Positions 33,035-41,957 of a DNA stretch of 57,833 bases are shown here, one piece after another. The position numbers were made by a program, and so were the translations under genes. The notes beneath the pieces were generated by a model, which was not told the origin of the DNA, did not search any database, and was given only the letters and a program-made list of their open reading frames with translations. Origin of the DNA: Streptomyces sp. MBT53. GTDB taxonomy: Bacteria > Actinomycetota > Actinomycetes > Streptomycetales > Streptomycetaceae. How positions within the stretch are numbered: the stretch's first letter is position 1; every line of letters starts with the position of its first letter. Location: assembly GCF_016654115.1 (NCBI RefSeq), contig NZ_JAEQAZ010000038.1:1-57833 (forward strand), given 5' to 3'.

Positions 33035-33679
33035 TCAGAACCCCGGCCCACCGACCTTGTCCCCGGCGGCAGCCAACCGCCCCCACAACAGATCAGCCAA
33101 ACTCCGCACCAACTCAGCCCGAGAACAGGGCCGTTCCCCCAACCACCAGTCACCCGCCGCGTGCATCATCCCGACAATCCCATGCCCCCACACCCGGGCC
33201 AACTGCTGGCTGTTCGGCCCGAGATCCACCCGCTCCTCGATGACCTGAGCGAGTTCCTCCCCCATCCGCCGAAGCAGCGGAACGGAGTGATTCCCCGTGT
33301 CGAACCCGTGGTCCGCGGTCTGCCCGCCCTCGACGGGATGCATCAGGAACCGGTACACCTGAGGCAGCGCCTCGATCGCCGCGAGGTAGGTGTCGAGCGT
33401 GGCCTCGACCCGCTCCCGACGCTCGGCGGGAGCGTCCAGCGCGGCCCGCAGCGAGGACAGCAACGCGTCCGTGTGCCGCTTGGCGAGCGCCGCGTACAGT
33501 CCGCCCTTGTCACCGAAGTGCCGGTACAGGATCGGCTTGGTGATGCCGGCCTCGGCCGCGATCGCGTTCATCGAGGCCTGCGGGCCGTCACGCAGCACCA
33601 CTCTGTCCGCGGCCTCCAACAGCTCGCGCCGTCGGCGGTCGGCGGACCGCTGTTGATCGGTCCGCTGTGTGGTGCTCAT
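33035..33679 (-). CDS. TetR-family regulator
   Basis: 214 residues. N-terminal TetR helix-turn-helix: RRELLEAADRVVLRDG, ASMNAIAAEAGITKPILYRHFGDKGGLYAAL. The ligand domain (residues 70-214) is helical, with WGHGIVGMMHAAGDWWLG. Divergent from an acyl-CoA dehydrogenase across 170 bases that include a palindromic site over the putative -10 element. It probably represses that gene in response to a fatty acyl-type ligand. The family is certain; the target is inferred. Confidence 0.93.
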   Translation of the reverse strand: MSTTQRTDQQRSADRRRRELLEAADRVVLRDGPQASMNAIAAEAGITKPILYRHFGDKGGLYAALAKRHTDALLSSLRAALDAPAERRERVEATLDTYLAAIEALPQVYRFLMHPVEGGQTADHGFDTGNHSVPLLRRMGEELAQVIEERVDLGPNSQQLARVWGHGIVGMMHAAGDWWLGERPCSRAELVRSLADLLWGRLAAAGDKVGGPGF

Positions 33680-33775
33680 GGTCTCTCCCCGCCCGTGCTG
33701 AATCGGTAACGCCTGCGCAAACTAACACTCAACGTGCCACACACCTCGAACGGGCTGCCGAGAGGCCATTGGGAG

Positions 33776-33816
33776 TTGACTTTCCTACCCGTCGGTAACA
33801 GACTCTGTCGTTACCG
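33776..33816 (+). promoter_or_regulatory. Promoter and operator of the acyl-CoA dehydrogenase
   Basis: TTGACT (33776-33781) and CAGACT (33799-33804) are spaced 17 bases apart, like a vegetative promoter. A palindrome, CGGTAAC ... GTTACCG with a 10-base spacer (33793-33816), overlaps the -10 element, and a further AAGTAAC half-site follows. This is where the divergent TetR protein would be expected to bind. Confidence 0.55.
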
Positions 33817-33849
33817 CAAGTAACATGCTAGTGCGCTGCTGGAGGAGTC

Positions 33850-35079
33850 ATGGCCGAGTTCACCATGGAACTCAACGACGAACAGAAGGAGGTGCGGGAC
33901 TGGCTGCACGGCTTCGCCGCCGATGTCATCCGCCCCGCCGCCGCCGAATGGGACGAGCGTGAGGAGACTCCCTGGCCGGTCATCCAGGAGGCCGCGAAGG
34001 TCGGCATCTACTCCCTGGACTTCTACGCCCAGCAGTACTTCGACCCCACCGGCCTCGGCATCCCGATGGCCATGGAGGAACTGTTCTGGGGCGACGCGGG
34101 CATAGCCCTCTCCATAGTCGGCACCGGCCTGGCCGCCGTCGGCGTCCTCGCCAACGGCACCGAGGAGCAGATCGGCACCTGGATTCCCCAGATGTACGGC
34201 GACGCCAACGACGTGAAGGTCGCCGCCTTCTGCTCCTCCGAGCCCGACGCCGGTTCCGACGTGGCCTCCATGCGCACGCGTGCCGTGTACGACGAGGCCA
34301 AGGACGAGTGGGTCCTCAACGGCACCAAGACCTGGGCGACCAACGGCGGTATCGCCAACGTCCACGTCGTCGTCGCGGTCGTCGACTCGGACCTCGGCTC
34401 CAAGGGCCACGCCTCCTTCATCGTCCCGGCCGGCACGCCGGGCCTGTCCCAAGGGCAGAAGTTCAAGAAGCACGGCATCCGCGCCTCGCACACCGCCGAG
34501 GTCGTCCTGGAGAACGCGCGCGTCCCCGGCTCCTGCCTCCTCGGCGGCAAGGAGAAGCTGGACGAGCGCCTCGCCCGCGCCCGTGAGCGCGCGAAGGCCG
34601 GCGGCGGCGAGCGGGTGAAGAACGCGGCGATGGCGACGTTCGAGGCGAGCCGCCCCGCGGTGGGCGCCATGGCGGTCGGTACCGCGCGCGCCGCGTACGA
34701 GGTCGCCCTCGACTACGCGAAGACCCGCGAGCAGTTCGGCCGCCCGATCATCGACAACCAGGGCGTCGCCTTCCAGATCGCCGACATGCGTACGTCCATC
34801 GACGCGGCGCGGCTGCTGGTGTGGCGGGCGTCCTGGATGGCCGTCAACGGCAAGCAGTTCACGGCGGCCGAGGGCTCGATGTCGAAGCTGTTCGCCAGCG
34901 AGACGGCGAAGAAGGTGACCGCGCAGGCGATCCAGATCCTCGGTGGGAACGGCTACACGCGTGAGTATCCCGTCGAGCGGATGCACCGGGATGCGGCGAT
35001 CTACACGATCTTCGAGGGTACGAGCGAGATCCAACGGCTCGTGATCGCGCGGACGTTGTCGGGGATGCCGATCCGCTGA
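33850..35079 (+). CDS. Acyl-CoA dehydrogenase
   Basis: 409 residues. FAD-dependent ACAD: the AAFCSSEPDAGSDVASMRTRA segment and WATNGGIANVHVVVAVVD in the middle domain, then the C-terminal helical domain with REQFGRPIIDNQGVAFQIADM, ILGGNGYTREYPVERMHRDA and the catalytic-region YTIFEGTSEIQRLVIARTL (the Glu of FEGTSE is the usual base). It oxidises acyl-CoA to enoyl-CoA. TetR control is likely. Chain length is not readable from the sequence. Confidence 0.94.
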   Translation: MAEFTMELNDEQKEVRDWLHGFAADVIRPAAAEWDEREETPWPVIQEAAKVGIYSLDFYAQQYFDPTGLGIPMAMEELFWGDAGIALSIVGTGLAAVGVLANGTEEQIGTWIPQMYGDANDVKVAAFCSSEPDAGSDVASMRTRAVYDEAKDEWVLNGTKTWATNGGIANVHVVVAVVDSDLGSKGHASFIVPAGTPGLSQGQKFKKHGIRASHTAEVVLENARVPGSCLLGGKEKLDERLARARERAKAGGGERVKNAAMATFEASRPAVGAMAVGTARAAYEVALDYAKTREQFGRPIIDNQGVAFQIADMRTSIDAARLLVWRASWMAVNGKQFTAAEGSMSKLFASETAKKVTAQAIQILGGNGYTREYPVERMHRDAAIYTIFEGTSEIQRLVIARTLSGMPIR

Positions 35080-35084
35080 CGCGG

Positions 35085-35335
35085 GGTGACGCCCCGAGGC
35101 ACGACCAGGCCGCTGTCGTAGTCGAGCACGACGGCCTGGATCCGGTGGCGGAGGCCGTACTTCCGGCGGTGCCTGAGGGCGGCGCGCAAGGACGGTGCCG
35201 TCGGCCGCCACCGTACGGATCGCGTACACCGATGAGTCGGCGGAACCGTCCTTGACGAGGAAATCGCCGGCTCCGGCACGCGGCGCGTCCACCACATCGG
35301 CGTCCAGGTCGTCAGGATGAGGATCCGCTGGACAA
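35085..35335 (-). pseudogene. Remnant of a LuxR-family response regulator
   Basis: Three fragments read on the minus strand in order but in two shifted frames. First QRILILTT (the core strand before the receiver's switch Thr). After a frame shift, DDLDADVVDAPRAGAGDFLVKD and YAIRTVAADGTVLARR (receiver end). After another shift, LRHRRKYGLRHRIQAVVLDYDSGLV, the last helices of the LuxR HTH. The start, most of the receiver and the core of the HTH are missing. It is a decayed gene, now squeezed between the acyl-CoA dehydrogenase and the CATRA operon. Confidence 0.75.
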
Positions 35336-35608
35336 CCCCGACCGCAAGAGCGCCCCGTGACCTCGACGCCGGGCAACGAGCACCGCCCAGGCTCACTCCC
35401 GGCGGCCTTCCCACTCGTCCTGGTCGCTCTCGCCCCCGGCGACTCACCGCGGCCTGCGTCATGGTGCCGGCTCGTTCCCGGCCCTCCCGATGCGCCTCCC
35501 TCGCACCTGTGCGCTGCCCACCCCCCTGCGCCAGGCGTGCGGGGGCATGGTCCGGCGGCACGCGGCGCGGGACAATTCAAGAGGCTTCGACACGGGGGGA
35601 TGAGGCCG
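35336..35608. other. Gap before the CHAT gene
   Basis: An open frame reaches from 35357 into the CHAT gene, but its first 84 codons are proline- and alanine-rich, lack a ribosome site and read like non-coding GC-rich DNA. I therefore treat it as leader. No clear hairpin was seen. It must hold the CHAT promoter. Confidence 0.5.
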
Positions 35609-38600
35609 ATGGCGAGCAGGGAACGCAGGGTTCGGGAACTGGGCGAGCGGGTCGACGCGTTCCGGAGGGACGGCGACATCGTTCACGTGCTTCCGCTCGT
35701 GGTCGCCATCGAGGCCATGGAGTTGTGGAACGACGTCGACCAGGACTCCGATCTGGAAGCGATGGAAGCCCTGGCGCAGTTCTTCTGGGCCCGCTACGAG
35801 GCGCAGCCCAAGAAACGCCGCATCGACGACCTCGGTAACGCGGCCGCCGCATATCTGCGCGTCCACCGGCTGGCTCCCGACAGGGTGCCCGAGCCGCTGA
35901 ACCTGCTGTACAAGTACACGGACTCGGACACTGCGGCCCAGGCGCTGGCGCTGCCCCAGGATCCGCAGTGGCCGCCGCTCGTCGCGGCCCTGGGGGAATC
36001 GCCCGATCCGCGGGCCCGTGAGCTGGCCCTGGAGATCCTGCGCGAGGCCTCGATCTTCGACTGGGATCCCTACCAGCCCCTGTACCTGATGATGCTCAGC
36101 CAGATCGCGCGAGCCATGTCCCTGCGCATGGGTCCGGCAGGACCAGAAGCTCTGGATCCGGCACTCCTCGACGAGGCGGTGACCGCCGGCCGGGCCGCCG
36201 CCGCTCTGCAGGTCGAGAACACCTCGCTCGCCCGGTCGATCCGACTGGTGCTGGCGGACACGCTGCGGGCGCGGTTCCTGGCCATGGACGACCTCGACGC
36301 GCTCGCCGAGTCGGTCGAAGCCTACGGCTCGGTGCCCGACCTCGACGCGGACGCCTCCGCGGCGTCCGCGGACGCCACCTGCACCCTGGCCCTGCGGACG
36401 GGCGCGATCGACCAGCTGGAGCGGGGCATCGAACTGTGGCGTGCCTCGGTGGAGTTGACGCCGCCCGACAGCGCCTTCCACGGCCGACGGTTGTCGGGCC
36501 TGGCCGGTGCACTGCTGCGGCTCTTCGAGGCGACGGACCGCGCCGAGGTCCTCGACGAGATGGTTTCCCTGTCGCGCGGCGCTCTTCAGACCCTGCCCCT
36601 GTCCGACCCGTATCGCACGGGGGTGCTGCACAACCTCGGTTCCAACCTCGGCTCGGCGGGCGCGCGGTTGGGGGACGAGGAGCTGCTGGAGGAAGCGATA
36701 AGGACCCTGGAAGCGGCTCTGGCCGAGACACCGGACAACGATCCCGAGCGGGTCGCCACCCTGATGTCGCTCACCGGAGCTCTGGGCGCGCACGTGCGGA
36801 CGTCGGACCATCCGGTGCTCGTCGCGCGGGCACGCGAGGTGGCGGAGGAGCTGCTCGCCAAGACACCTCCCGGCCACCCGCACCGTGCCCGGGCCGCCAA
36901 CAACACGGCCAGTCTGCTGCGCGACCTGACTGGCTCCGGGACCGATCTGACTGCGTTGCGCAAGGCACGGATACTGCACCAGGAGAGCTTTGAGGGCGCT
37001 CGGCTGACCGCCACCGAGCTGGTGGAACGCAGGGTCAACGCGGCCGCGACCGCGGTCGACATCGCCATGGCCACCCGCGGCACGGACGATGCCGACATCG
37101 CCCGGGAGGCCCTCGCCGAGGTCGGCAGGCTGGAGACCGCCACCGTTGATATGCGGATGCAGTGCGCTCAGGCGCTCGCTCGGCTCGAAGCCGCGATGGG
37201 TCGGCCCGCCGAGGCGCTCCGGGCCTTCGAGGAGGCGGCCGAGCTGCTCCCGTATCTCATCCCCTTTCGGCTGGGCCGGAACCTGAGGGCGCGGCAGTTG
37301 CGCCGAGTGTGGAATTTCGCCGCCGATGCCGCCGCCACCGCGGTGTCGGCGGGCCGTCCGGAACGCGCCGTGGAGCTCGTGGAGCTGGCCCGCGGTGTCC
37401 TGCTCGGCGAGGAGATGAGCGCACGCGGTGACCTGGCCCGGCTCAGGGAGCGTGACGCGGACCTGGCCCATCGTTTCGAGGCGTTGCGTATCGCGCTGGA
37501 CGCGAGTGACGCGCCGGGCGAACGGCTCCGGCAGGAGGCGTTCACCGACCCCTGGCAGCAGGTGCACGAGGAGGTGCGCCGGAACTCCCGCCACCACCTG
37601 GAACTGACCCAGAACATGGAGACGCTGCTCGATGACATTCGCGGCCTGCCCGGCCTGGGGGACTTCATGCTGCCGCCCCCGCTGGACCGGCTGAGCGCGC
37701 AGGCCGCCGAAGGACCCGTCGTCATCGTCTACGCGGGCAGGGAACGCGGTGACGCCCTCATCCTGACCGGCTCCGACGACCGTCCCGTCGAGGTGGTTCC
37801 GCTGCCGGGACTGTCCTTCGGGATCGTCATGGAGTGGATGGGGCGCCTCGACGAGGAGGAGACCCTCGGTGAGCTGTGGGACGTGATCGCGTCGCGGGTA
37901 CTCGCGGCGCTCGGCCCGCAGGACCGGATCTGGTGGAGCCCGGTGGGCGCGCTGACGTATCTTCCGCTGCACGCGGCGGGCAGGGGAGCGGACTCCGTCC
38001 TGGACCGGGTGGTCTCCTCCTACACACCGACCGTACGGGCGCTGGGCTACGCCCGGGAGAACCGGGGCACGGAGGGAGCGGGCGGCACCCTGCTGGTCGG
38101 TATGCCGGACACCCCGGAGGCAGAGCAACTGGCATGGGTAGAGCAGGAGTTGGGGCACATCGAGCGACTCGTGCCGGACGCACGGGTGCTGACCGGGCCG
38201 GAGGCGACCCGCGACGCCGTGCTCAGCGCTCTGCCGGGCTGCGCGGTGGCCCACTTCGCCTGTCACGGGTACGCCGACGCCCAGGCTCCCGCGCGCAGCC
38301 GTCTGCTGTTGCACGACCACCTGACCGCGCCGCTGCTGGTGGGCGACATCGGCCGACTCCGTCTGACGGGCGCACGGCTCGCGGTGCTCTCCGCGTGCTC
38401 CACCCACCGCACCGGCCCGATCCAGGTGGACGAGGCGGTGAGCATCGCGGCAGCCTGTCAGATCGCCGGTTTCCAACAGGTCATCGGCACCCTCTGGGAA
38501 GCGGGCGACGCGATCGCCGCCCGGTTCGTGCGGGCGGTGTACGAGGAGCTCACCGACGGTGGCACCGAGCCCCTGCGCACCGAGCGGGCCGCGTACGCGG

Positions 38601-38689
38601 TCCACCACGCCGTACTCCATCTGCGCGAGCGGTACCAGGGACTGGGCTCCCCTCGCGACTGGGCGCAGTTCATCCATGTCGGTGTCTGA
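35609..38689 (+). CDS. CHAT-domain protease with helical repeat region (CATRA-system effector)
   Basis: 1026 residues from ATG 35609 (GGGGGG spaced well; ATG 35600 is an alternative). Residues 1 to about 600 are helical, with TPR-like repeats (EEAIRTLEAALAETPDNDPERV, ALRAFEEAAELLPYL). Residues about 700-1026 are a caspase-like CHAT domain: DRIWWSPVGALTYLPLHAA, catalytic His886 in AHFACHGYAD and Cys930 in VLSACSTHRTG, then GFQQVIGTLWEAGDAIA. The two next genes complete a CATRA cassette, a predicted conflict system in which the protease may kill the cell or cut partners when triggered. Function here is predicted, not shown. Confidence 0.88.
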   Translation: MASRERRVRELGERVDAFRRDGDIVHVLPLVVAIEAMELWNDVDQDSDLEAMEALAQFFWARYEAQPKKRRIDDLGNAAAAYLRVHRLAPDRVPEPLNLLYKYTDSDTAAQALALPQDPQWPPLVAALGESPDPRARELALEILREASIFDWDPYQPLYLMMLSQIARAMSLRMGPAGPEALDPALLDEAVTAGRAAAALQVENTSLARSIRLVLADTLRARFLAMDDLDALAESVEAYGSVPDLDADASAASADATCTLALRTGAIDQLERGIELWRASVELTPPDSAFHGRRLSGLAGALLRLFEATDRAEVLDEMVSLSRGALQTLPLSDPYRTGVLHNLGSNLGSAGARLGDEELLEEAIRTLEAALAETPDNDPERVATLMSLTGALGAHVRTSDHPVLVARAREVAEELLAKTPPGHPHRARAANNTASLLRDLTGSGTDLTALRKARILHQESFEGARLTATELVERRVNAAATAVDIAMATRGTDDADIAREALAEVGRLETATVDMRMQCAQALARLEAAMGRPAEALRAFEEAAELLPYLIPFRLGRNLRARQLRRVWNFAADAAATAVSAGRPERAVELVELARGVLLGEEMSARGDLARLRERDADLAHRFEALRIALDASDAPGERLRQEAFTDPWQQVHEEVRRNSRHHLELTQNMETLLDDIRGLPGLGDFMLPPPLDRLSAQAAEGPVVIVYAGRERGDALILTGSDDRPVEVVPLPGLSFGIVMEWMGRLDEEETLGELWDVIASRVLAALGPQDRIWWSPVGALTYLPLHAAGRGADSVLDRVVSSYTPTVRALGYARENRGTEGAGGTLLVGMPDTPEAEQLAWVEQELGHIERLVPDARVLTGPEATRDAVLSALPGCAVAHFACHGYADAQAPARSRLLLHDHLTAPLLVGDIGRLRLTGARLAVLSACSTHRTGPIQVDEAVSIAAACQIAGFQQVIGTLWEAGDAIAARFVRAVYEELTDGGTEPLRTERAAYAVHHAVLHLRERYQGLGSPRDWAQFIHVGV

Positions 38690-38701
38690 CGGGGGGCCAT
38701 C

Positions 38702-39007
38702 GTGCACGAGGACGCACTGAGACTGCTGCGCATCGCGCTGGGCCGGCGGTTGACCGACCAGGGGTGGCGGAAGGTGGACCGCGCGGTCCGGATGATGGCC
38801 CGGTCGGCGGAGCTGGAGCCGGGGCTGGCGCTCCTGGAACTCGCGCAGCGAAAGCGCGTCGTGACCCGGATATCCGAGCAGCCGGTCGATCCCGTGGACC
38901 CGACGACCCCGGTCCCCGAGGCCGTACGGGAGCGGATCAACGAGCTCATCCACCGCCTCGACGCCGGGGTCGAACCGGATGCGGAACCACCCGATGGGCA
39001 GGTCTGA
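38702..39007 (+). CDS. CATRA-system-associated small protein
   Basis: 101 residues from GTG 38702, 12 bases after the CHAT stop. Charged and helical: HEDALRLLRIALGRRLTDQG, WRKVDRAVRMMARS, then LALLELAQRKR, and a long acidic C-terminus. Matches in size, position and character the small CATRA-associated family (CATASP) that links CHAT effector and CATRA protein. The name is recalled from published classifications and a profile search should confirm it. Confidence 0.75.
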   Translation: MHEDALRLLRIALGRRLTDQGWRKVDRAVRMMARSAELEPGLALLELAQRKRVVTRISEQPVDPVDPTTPVPEAVRERINELIHRLDAGVEPDAEPPDGQV

Positions 39008-39008
39008 C

Positions 39009-40175
39009 ATGCTCCGCCCCGGACTGGTCGTGCATGTGTACGTCGCTGGCACCGGACCTCGGGCGAACGAGCACGGGCACCGCCTGGACGAGCTCTGGCA
39101 CCGCCTCGGAACCGAGCTGGACGCGCCGGCCCGCGGCGTCGGTCGGATCGAGGTCCGCACCGCCCCCGGAGACCCGCTGCGTCAGGCCGTCCTGCGCACC
39201 GAGCACGACATCCAGTGCCTGAGCATCGCGCTGACCGGCGGCACCTGGCAGGAACTCGACGCCCTCTGGAACCGCTGGGCCGAGGACGTACGGGAGTGGG
39301 CGCTCGGCGTGTGCCGGCTCTTCGTCGCCCATACGGAAGGCAGCCCCGGCCCGGACCTGACACCCGAGGTCCTGAGCACCCTGCCAGGACCGCACACCTA
39401 CGGACGTCCGACCGCTGTCGGCGACTTCGCCCTCTGGGAGGTGGATGTCGACCGGGACGACCGAGCCCTGCGCACCTTCGCGCTCCTCGCCCCGCTCGCC
39501 GCCGAGAGCCGGCTCGACGCCTGGGTGTGGAGCGCGGGCGACGACCGGATGACCCCCTTCGCCAGATATCTCATGCATGCGGCGAAGGTGCGCTACGAAC
39601 TTCGGGTGTACGCGGACGGAGCCGCCTTCCGGCGGGCCAGACAGGGGGTGGACGACCAGGCCGACGTCATGCTGCGCATGCTCGACTCCGAGGAACTGCC
39701 CTCCTTTCGGGTCGAGTTGGCAGAACGGCAGGCGGCGACGGCAGGGCTGATCCGGACCATGACCCGACTGCGCGAGATGCGGCGGACGGTGGAGATCGCC
39801 CGCCACAACATGCGTGACGAGCAACTACCGGACGACATCGCCCTCACCGAGTGGTTCATGCTCCGGCTCGATGACGATGTCGCCTATGCCGAGGCGACCC
39901 GTGAACGCGCGCGGGAGATCGGCGCGATCGCCGACCTCGTCATCGGGGAACGGCTCCGGCGCAGGGCCGAACGCCGGGAGCAGCGTTGGGAGCGCCTCGC
40001 GGTGCTGGAGGCCGCGGTGCTCGGCACGCTGCTGATGGTGTTGACCGCCATGCAAGCCCTCGACTACCACCTGCCGGTGCCGGACCGCGCCAAGCCGTAC
40101 GTCGTGCTCGGCCTGGGGGTGACGGCGTTCGCGTTGACCGCCGTCGGCTATCTGCGCTGGCGCAGAGCACGGTGA
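39009..40175 (+). CDS. CATRA protein with two C-terminal membrane helices
   Basis: 388 residues from ATG 39009, one base after the previous stop. The N-terminal part (LRPGLVVHVYVAGTGPRANEH, RQAVLRTEHDIQCLSIALTG, WQELDALWNRW) and the rest of the globular region are typical of the CATRA (CASPASE and TPR repeat-associated) family. A helical, Arg-rich coiled-coil-like segment (RLREMRRTVEIARHNM ... ERRREQRWERL) precedes two membrane helices near 340-385, ending YLRWRRAR. It probably anchors the CHAT protease to the membrane and may sense the trigger. Family name from memory. Confidence 0.78.
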   Translation: MLRPGLVVHVYVAGTGPRANEHGHRLDELWHRLGTELDAPARGVGRIEVRTAPGDPLRQAVLRTEHDIQCLSIALTGGTWQELDALWNRWAEDVREWALGVCRLFVAHTEGSPGPDLTPEVLSTLPGPHTYGRPTAVGDFALWEVDVDRDDRALRTFALLAPLAAESRLDAWVWSAGDDRMTPFARYLMHAAKVRYELRVYADGAAFRRARQGVDDQADVMLRMLDSEELPSFRVELAERQAATAGLIRTMTRLREMRRTVEIARHNMRDEQLPDDIALTEWFMLRLDDDVAYAEATRERAREIGAIADLVIGERLRRRAERREQRWERLAVLEAAVLGTLLMVLTAMQALDYHLPVPDRAKPYVVLGLGVTAFALTAVGYLRWRRAR

Positions 40176-40206
40176 CGCCACGCAGAGGCGGGCAGTTCCT
40201 CCGAAA

Positions 40207-40728
40207 TCAGCGGTGTTTGAGCGGCGTCAACTGCTCGATGTCATACCGCGCCCGCAGCTCCTCGATAGCCGCATGATCCGGCGGCCCCCCACCCCCGAGG
40301 ATCTCCAACAGCTCCTCGAAATACCGCTCATGATCCGGCGGCGGAGACGCCTGGAAGAACATCTTCGCGGGCGTCTCCGTCGGGTTCGCGAACGCGTGCG
40401 GACAACCGGGCGGTACGACGATCACCGTGCCCGGTGTCGCCCGTACCACCCGGGTGCCCGAACTGGACTCCCAGCGCTGCCAGTTGTCCGGCGTGCGGAT
40501 CCGCGGCTCGAAGGCGAGCACGTCCAGCTCGCCCTCGAGGACGTAGAACAACTCCTCGCTGCGCGTGTGCACATGGGCCCCGACGTCGAACCCCGGCGGT
40601 ACGACCACCTCGAAGGTGGACGCCGTCCGCGAGTGCGAGCCGGTCACCTTGAACGTCACGTGCTGCGCGGGTGTCTGTACGATCCGGCCGTGCCCCGGCG
40701 GCACGAGCAGCCCCTCCGTCGCCGTCAT
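40207..40728 (-). CDS. Cupin-domain protein of the THN/flaviolin pigment cassette
   Basis: 173 residues from ATG 40728, seven bases after the P450 stop; GTGAGG lies before it (GTG 40734 is an alternative). Single cupin: GAHVHTRSEELFYVLEGELDV gives the His-His-Glu metal ligands and TVIVVPPGCPHAFANP the last His. Cupins of this type occur with RppA and include quinone-forming oxygenases (MomA-like) that turn tetrahydroxynaphthalene into flaviolin. Assignment to that reaction is inferred from context. Confidence 0.8.
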   Translation of the reverse strand: MTATEGLLVPPGHGRIVQTPAQHVTFKVTGSHSRTASTFEVVVPPGFDVGAHVHTRSEELFYVLEGELDVLAFEPRIRTPDNWQRWESSSGTRVVRATPGTVIVVPPGCPHAFANPTETPAKMFFQASPPPDHERYFEELLEILGGGGPPDHAAIEELRARYDIEQLTPLKHR

Positions 40729-40735
40729 CGGCACC

Positions 40736-41950
40736 TCACCACGTCACGGGCAGTGCCTCGGGACCACGAATCAACGCGCCCTTCTTGAACGGCACTTGAT
40801 CGGCCGGTACCGCGAGCCGCAGCCCCGGCAACCGGTCGAGCAGCGCGTCCACCAGCAGCTCGGACTCCATCCGCGCCAGCATGTTGCCGGGACAGAAGTG
40901 CGGGCCGAAGCCGAAGGAGACGTGCGGGTTCGGGCTGCGCGAGAAGTCGATCTTCTCGGGGTCGGGGAAGACGTCCGGGTCGCGGTTGGCGGCCAGGTAC
41001 GACACGTACACCGGGTCGCCCGCCCGCATCCGTACCCCGCGGATCTCCACGTCCTCCATGGTGATCCGGGACAGCCCGACCGCGTTGCGGTGCGGGATGT
41101 ACCGCAGCAGCTCGTCGATGGCCTGGGGCCTCGACTCGGGCTCGGCGCGCAGCCGTTCGACGAGATCGGGGCGGGTCAGCAGCAGGTAGAACATCTGCCC
41201 GCTGTTGTTGGTGACCGCCTCGCCGCCGATCTGCAGCAGCACCGCGAGCCCGACCGCCTCCTCCAGGGTCATCTCCTCCCGGCCCACGGCGGCGCCGAGC
41301 AGCGAGGCGACGTCCTCGCCGTCGCTGCCCTCCCGCAGCCCGATGAGATCGCCGAAGTAGGCGCCCATCTCCTGCTTGGCCTGCTCGCTGACCTCGGCGC
41401 CGTGCGAGGAGGACAGGATGAGCTGGGTCCAGGTGTGCATGCCGTGCCGGTCGGCGGCCGGCACACCCATCAGCTCGCAGATCACCGCGATCGGGAACGG
41501 ACTCAGCACGGTCTCGGTGAGATCGGCCGGCGGTCCGTCCTGGAGCAGTTCGTCGACCAACTCGTCGAGCAGCAGCCGGGATTGCTCCCGCACCCGCTCC
41601 ACCCCGCGCGCCGTGAACGCCGGCGCGACCGAGCGCCGTAGCCGCGTGTGGTCCGGCGGGTCGAGGAAGCCGACCGCGCCACGGGCCGGGATGAAGTGCG
41701 GGGCGAGCCGGGTCACCGGCTGGTCCATCACCGCCTCGCGGCTGAACCGGGGATCGTTGGTGACCATCCGCACGTCGTCGTGCCGGGTGACCAGCCACGC
41801 CCAGCCCTCACCGTTGGGCAGCTTGATCCGGTTGACCGGACCCTCCCGCATCAACTTGGTGAGGACCGGGTCGAAGTCCACCCCGGTCAGGTCCAGGGCC
41901 GGCCAGGGCCTGACCGGGGGCAGGGTCTCGGTGATCGTCTCTTCAGTCAT
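40736..41950 (-). CDS. Cytochrome P450, CYP158A2-like (flaviolin coupling)
   Basis: 404 residues from ATG 41950. Heme Cys353 in FGFGPHFCPGNML, ExxR in IDELLRYIPHRNAVG, and an I helix GGEAVTNN lacking the usual acid-alcohol Thr, as in CYP158A2. The whole sequence is very close to the S. coelicolor CYP158A2 I remember (MTEETI start; LPVTW end). CYP158A2 couples flaviolin into dimers and trimers, giving UV-protective pigment. It follows rppA by seven bases and precedes the cupin, forming one operon. Confidence 0.93.
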   Translation of the reverse strand: MTEETITETLPPVRPWPALDLTGVDFDPVLTKLMREGPVNRIKLPNGEGWAWLVTRHDDVRMVTNDPRFSREAVMDQPVTRLAPHFIPARGAVGFLDPPDHTRLRRSVAPAFTARGVERVREQSRLLLDELVDELLQDGPPADLTETVLSPFPIAVICELMGVPAADRHGMHTWTQLILSSSHGAEVSEQAKQEMGAYFGDLIGLREGSDGEDVASLLGAAVGREEMTLEEAVGLAVLLQIGGEAVTNNSGQMFYLLLTRPDLVERLRAEPESRPQAIDELLRYIPHRNAVGLSRITMEDVEIRGVRMRAGDPVYVSYLAANRDPDVFPDPEKIDFSRSPNPHVSFGFGPHFCPGNMLARMESELLVDALLDRLPGLRLAVPADQVPFKKGALIRGPEALPVTW

Positions 41951-41957
41951 GCCGAAC

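Noticed and set aside
32968..33243. Open frames beginning MSICGSAAWAR at 32968 and 43811
   Set aside because: Both start inside family C repeats and share only the repeat-coded residues; they are not genes.
35357..35608. 84-codon N-terminal extension of the CHAT gene
   Set aside because: No ribosome site before 35357 and a P/A-rich sequence that reads like GC-rich non-coding DNA; good starts exist at 35600 and 35609.
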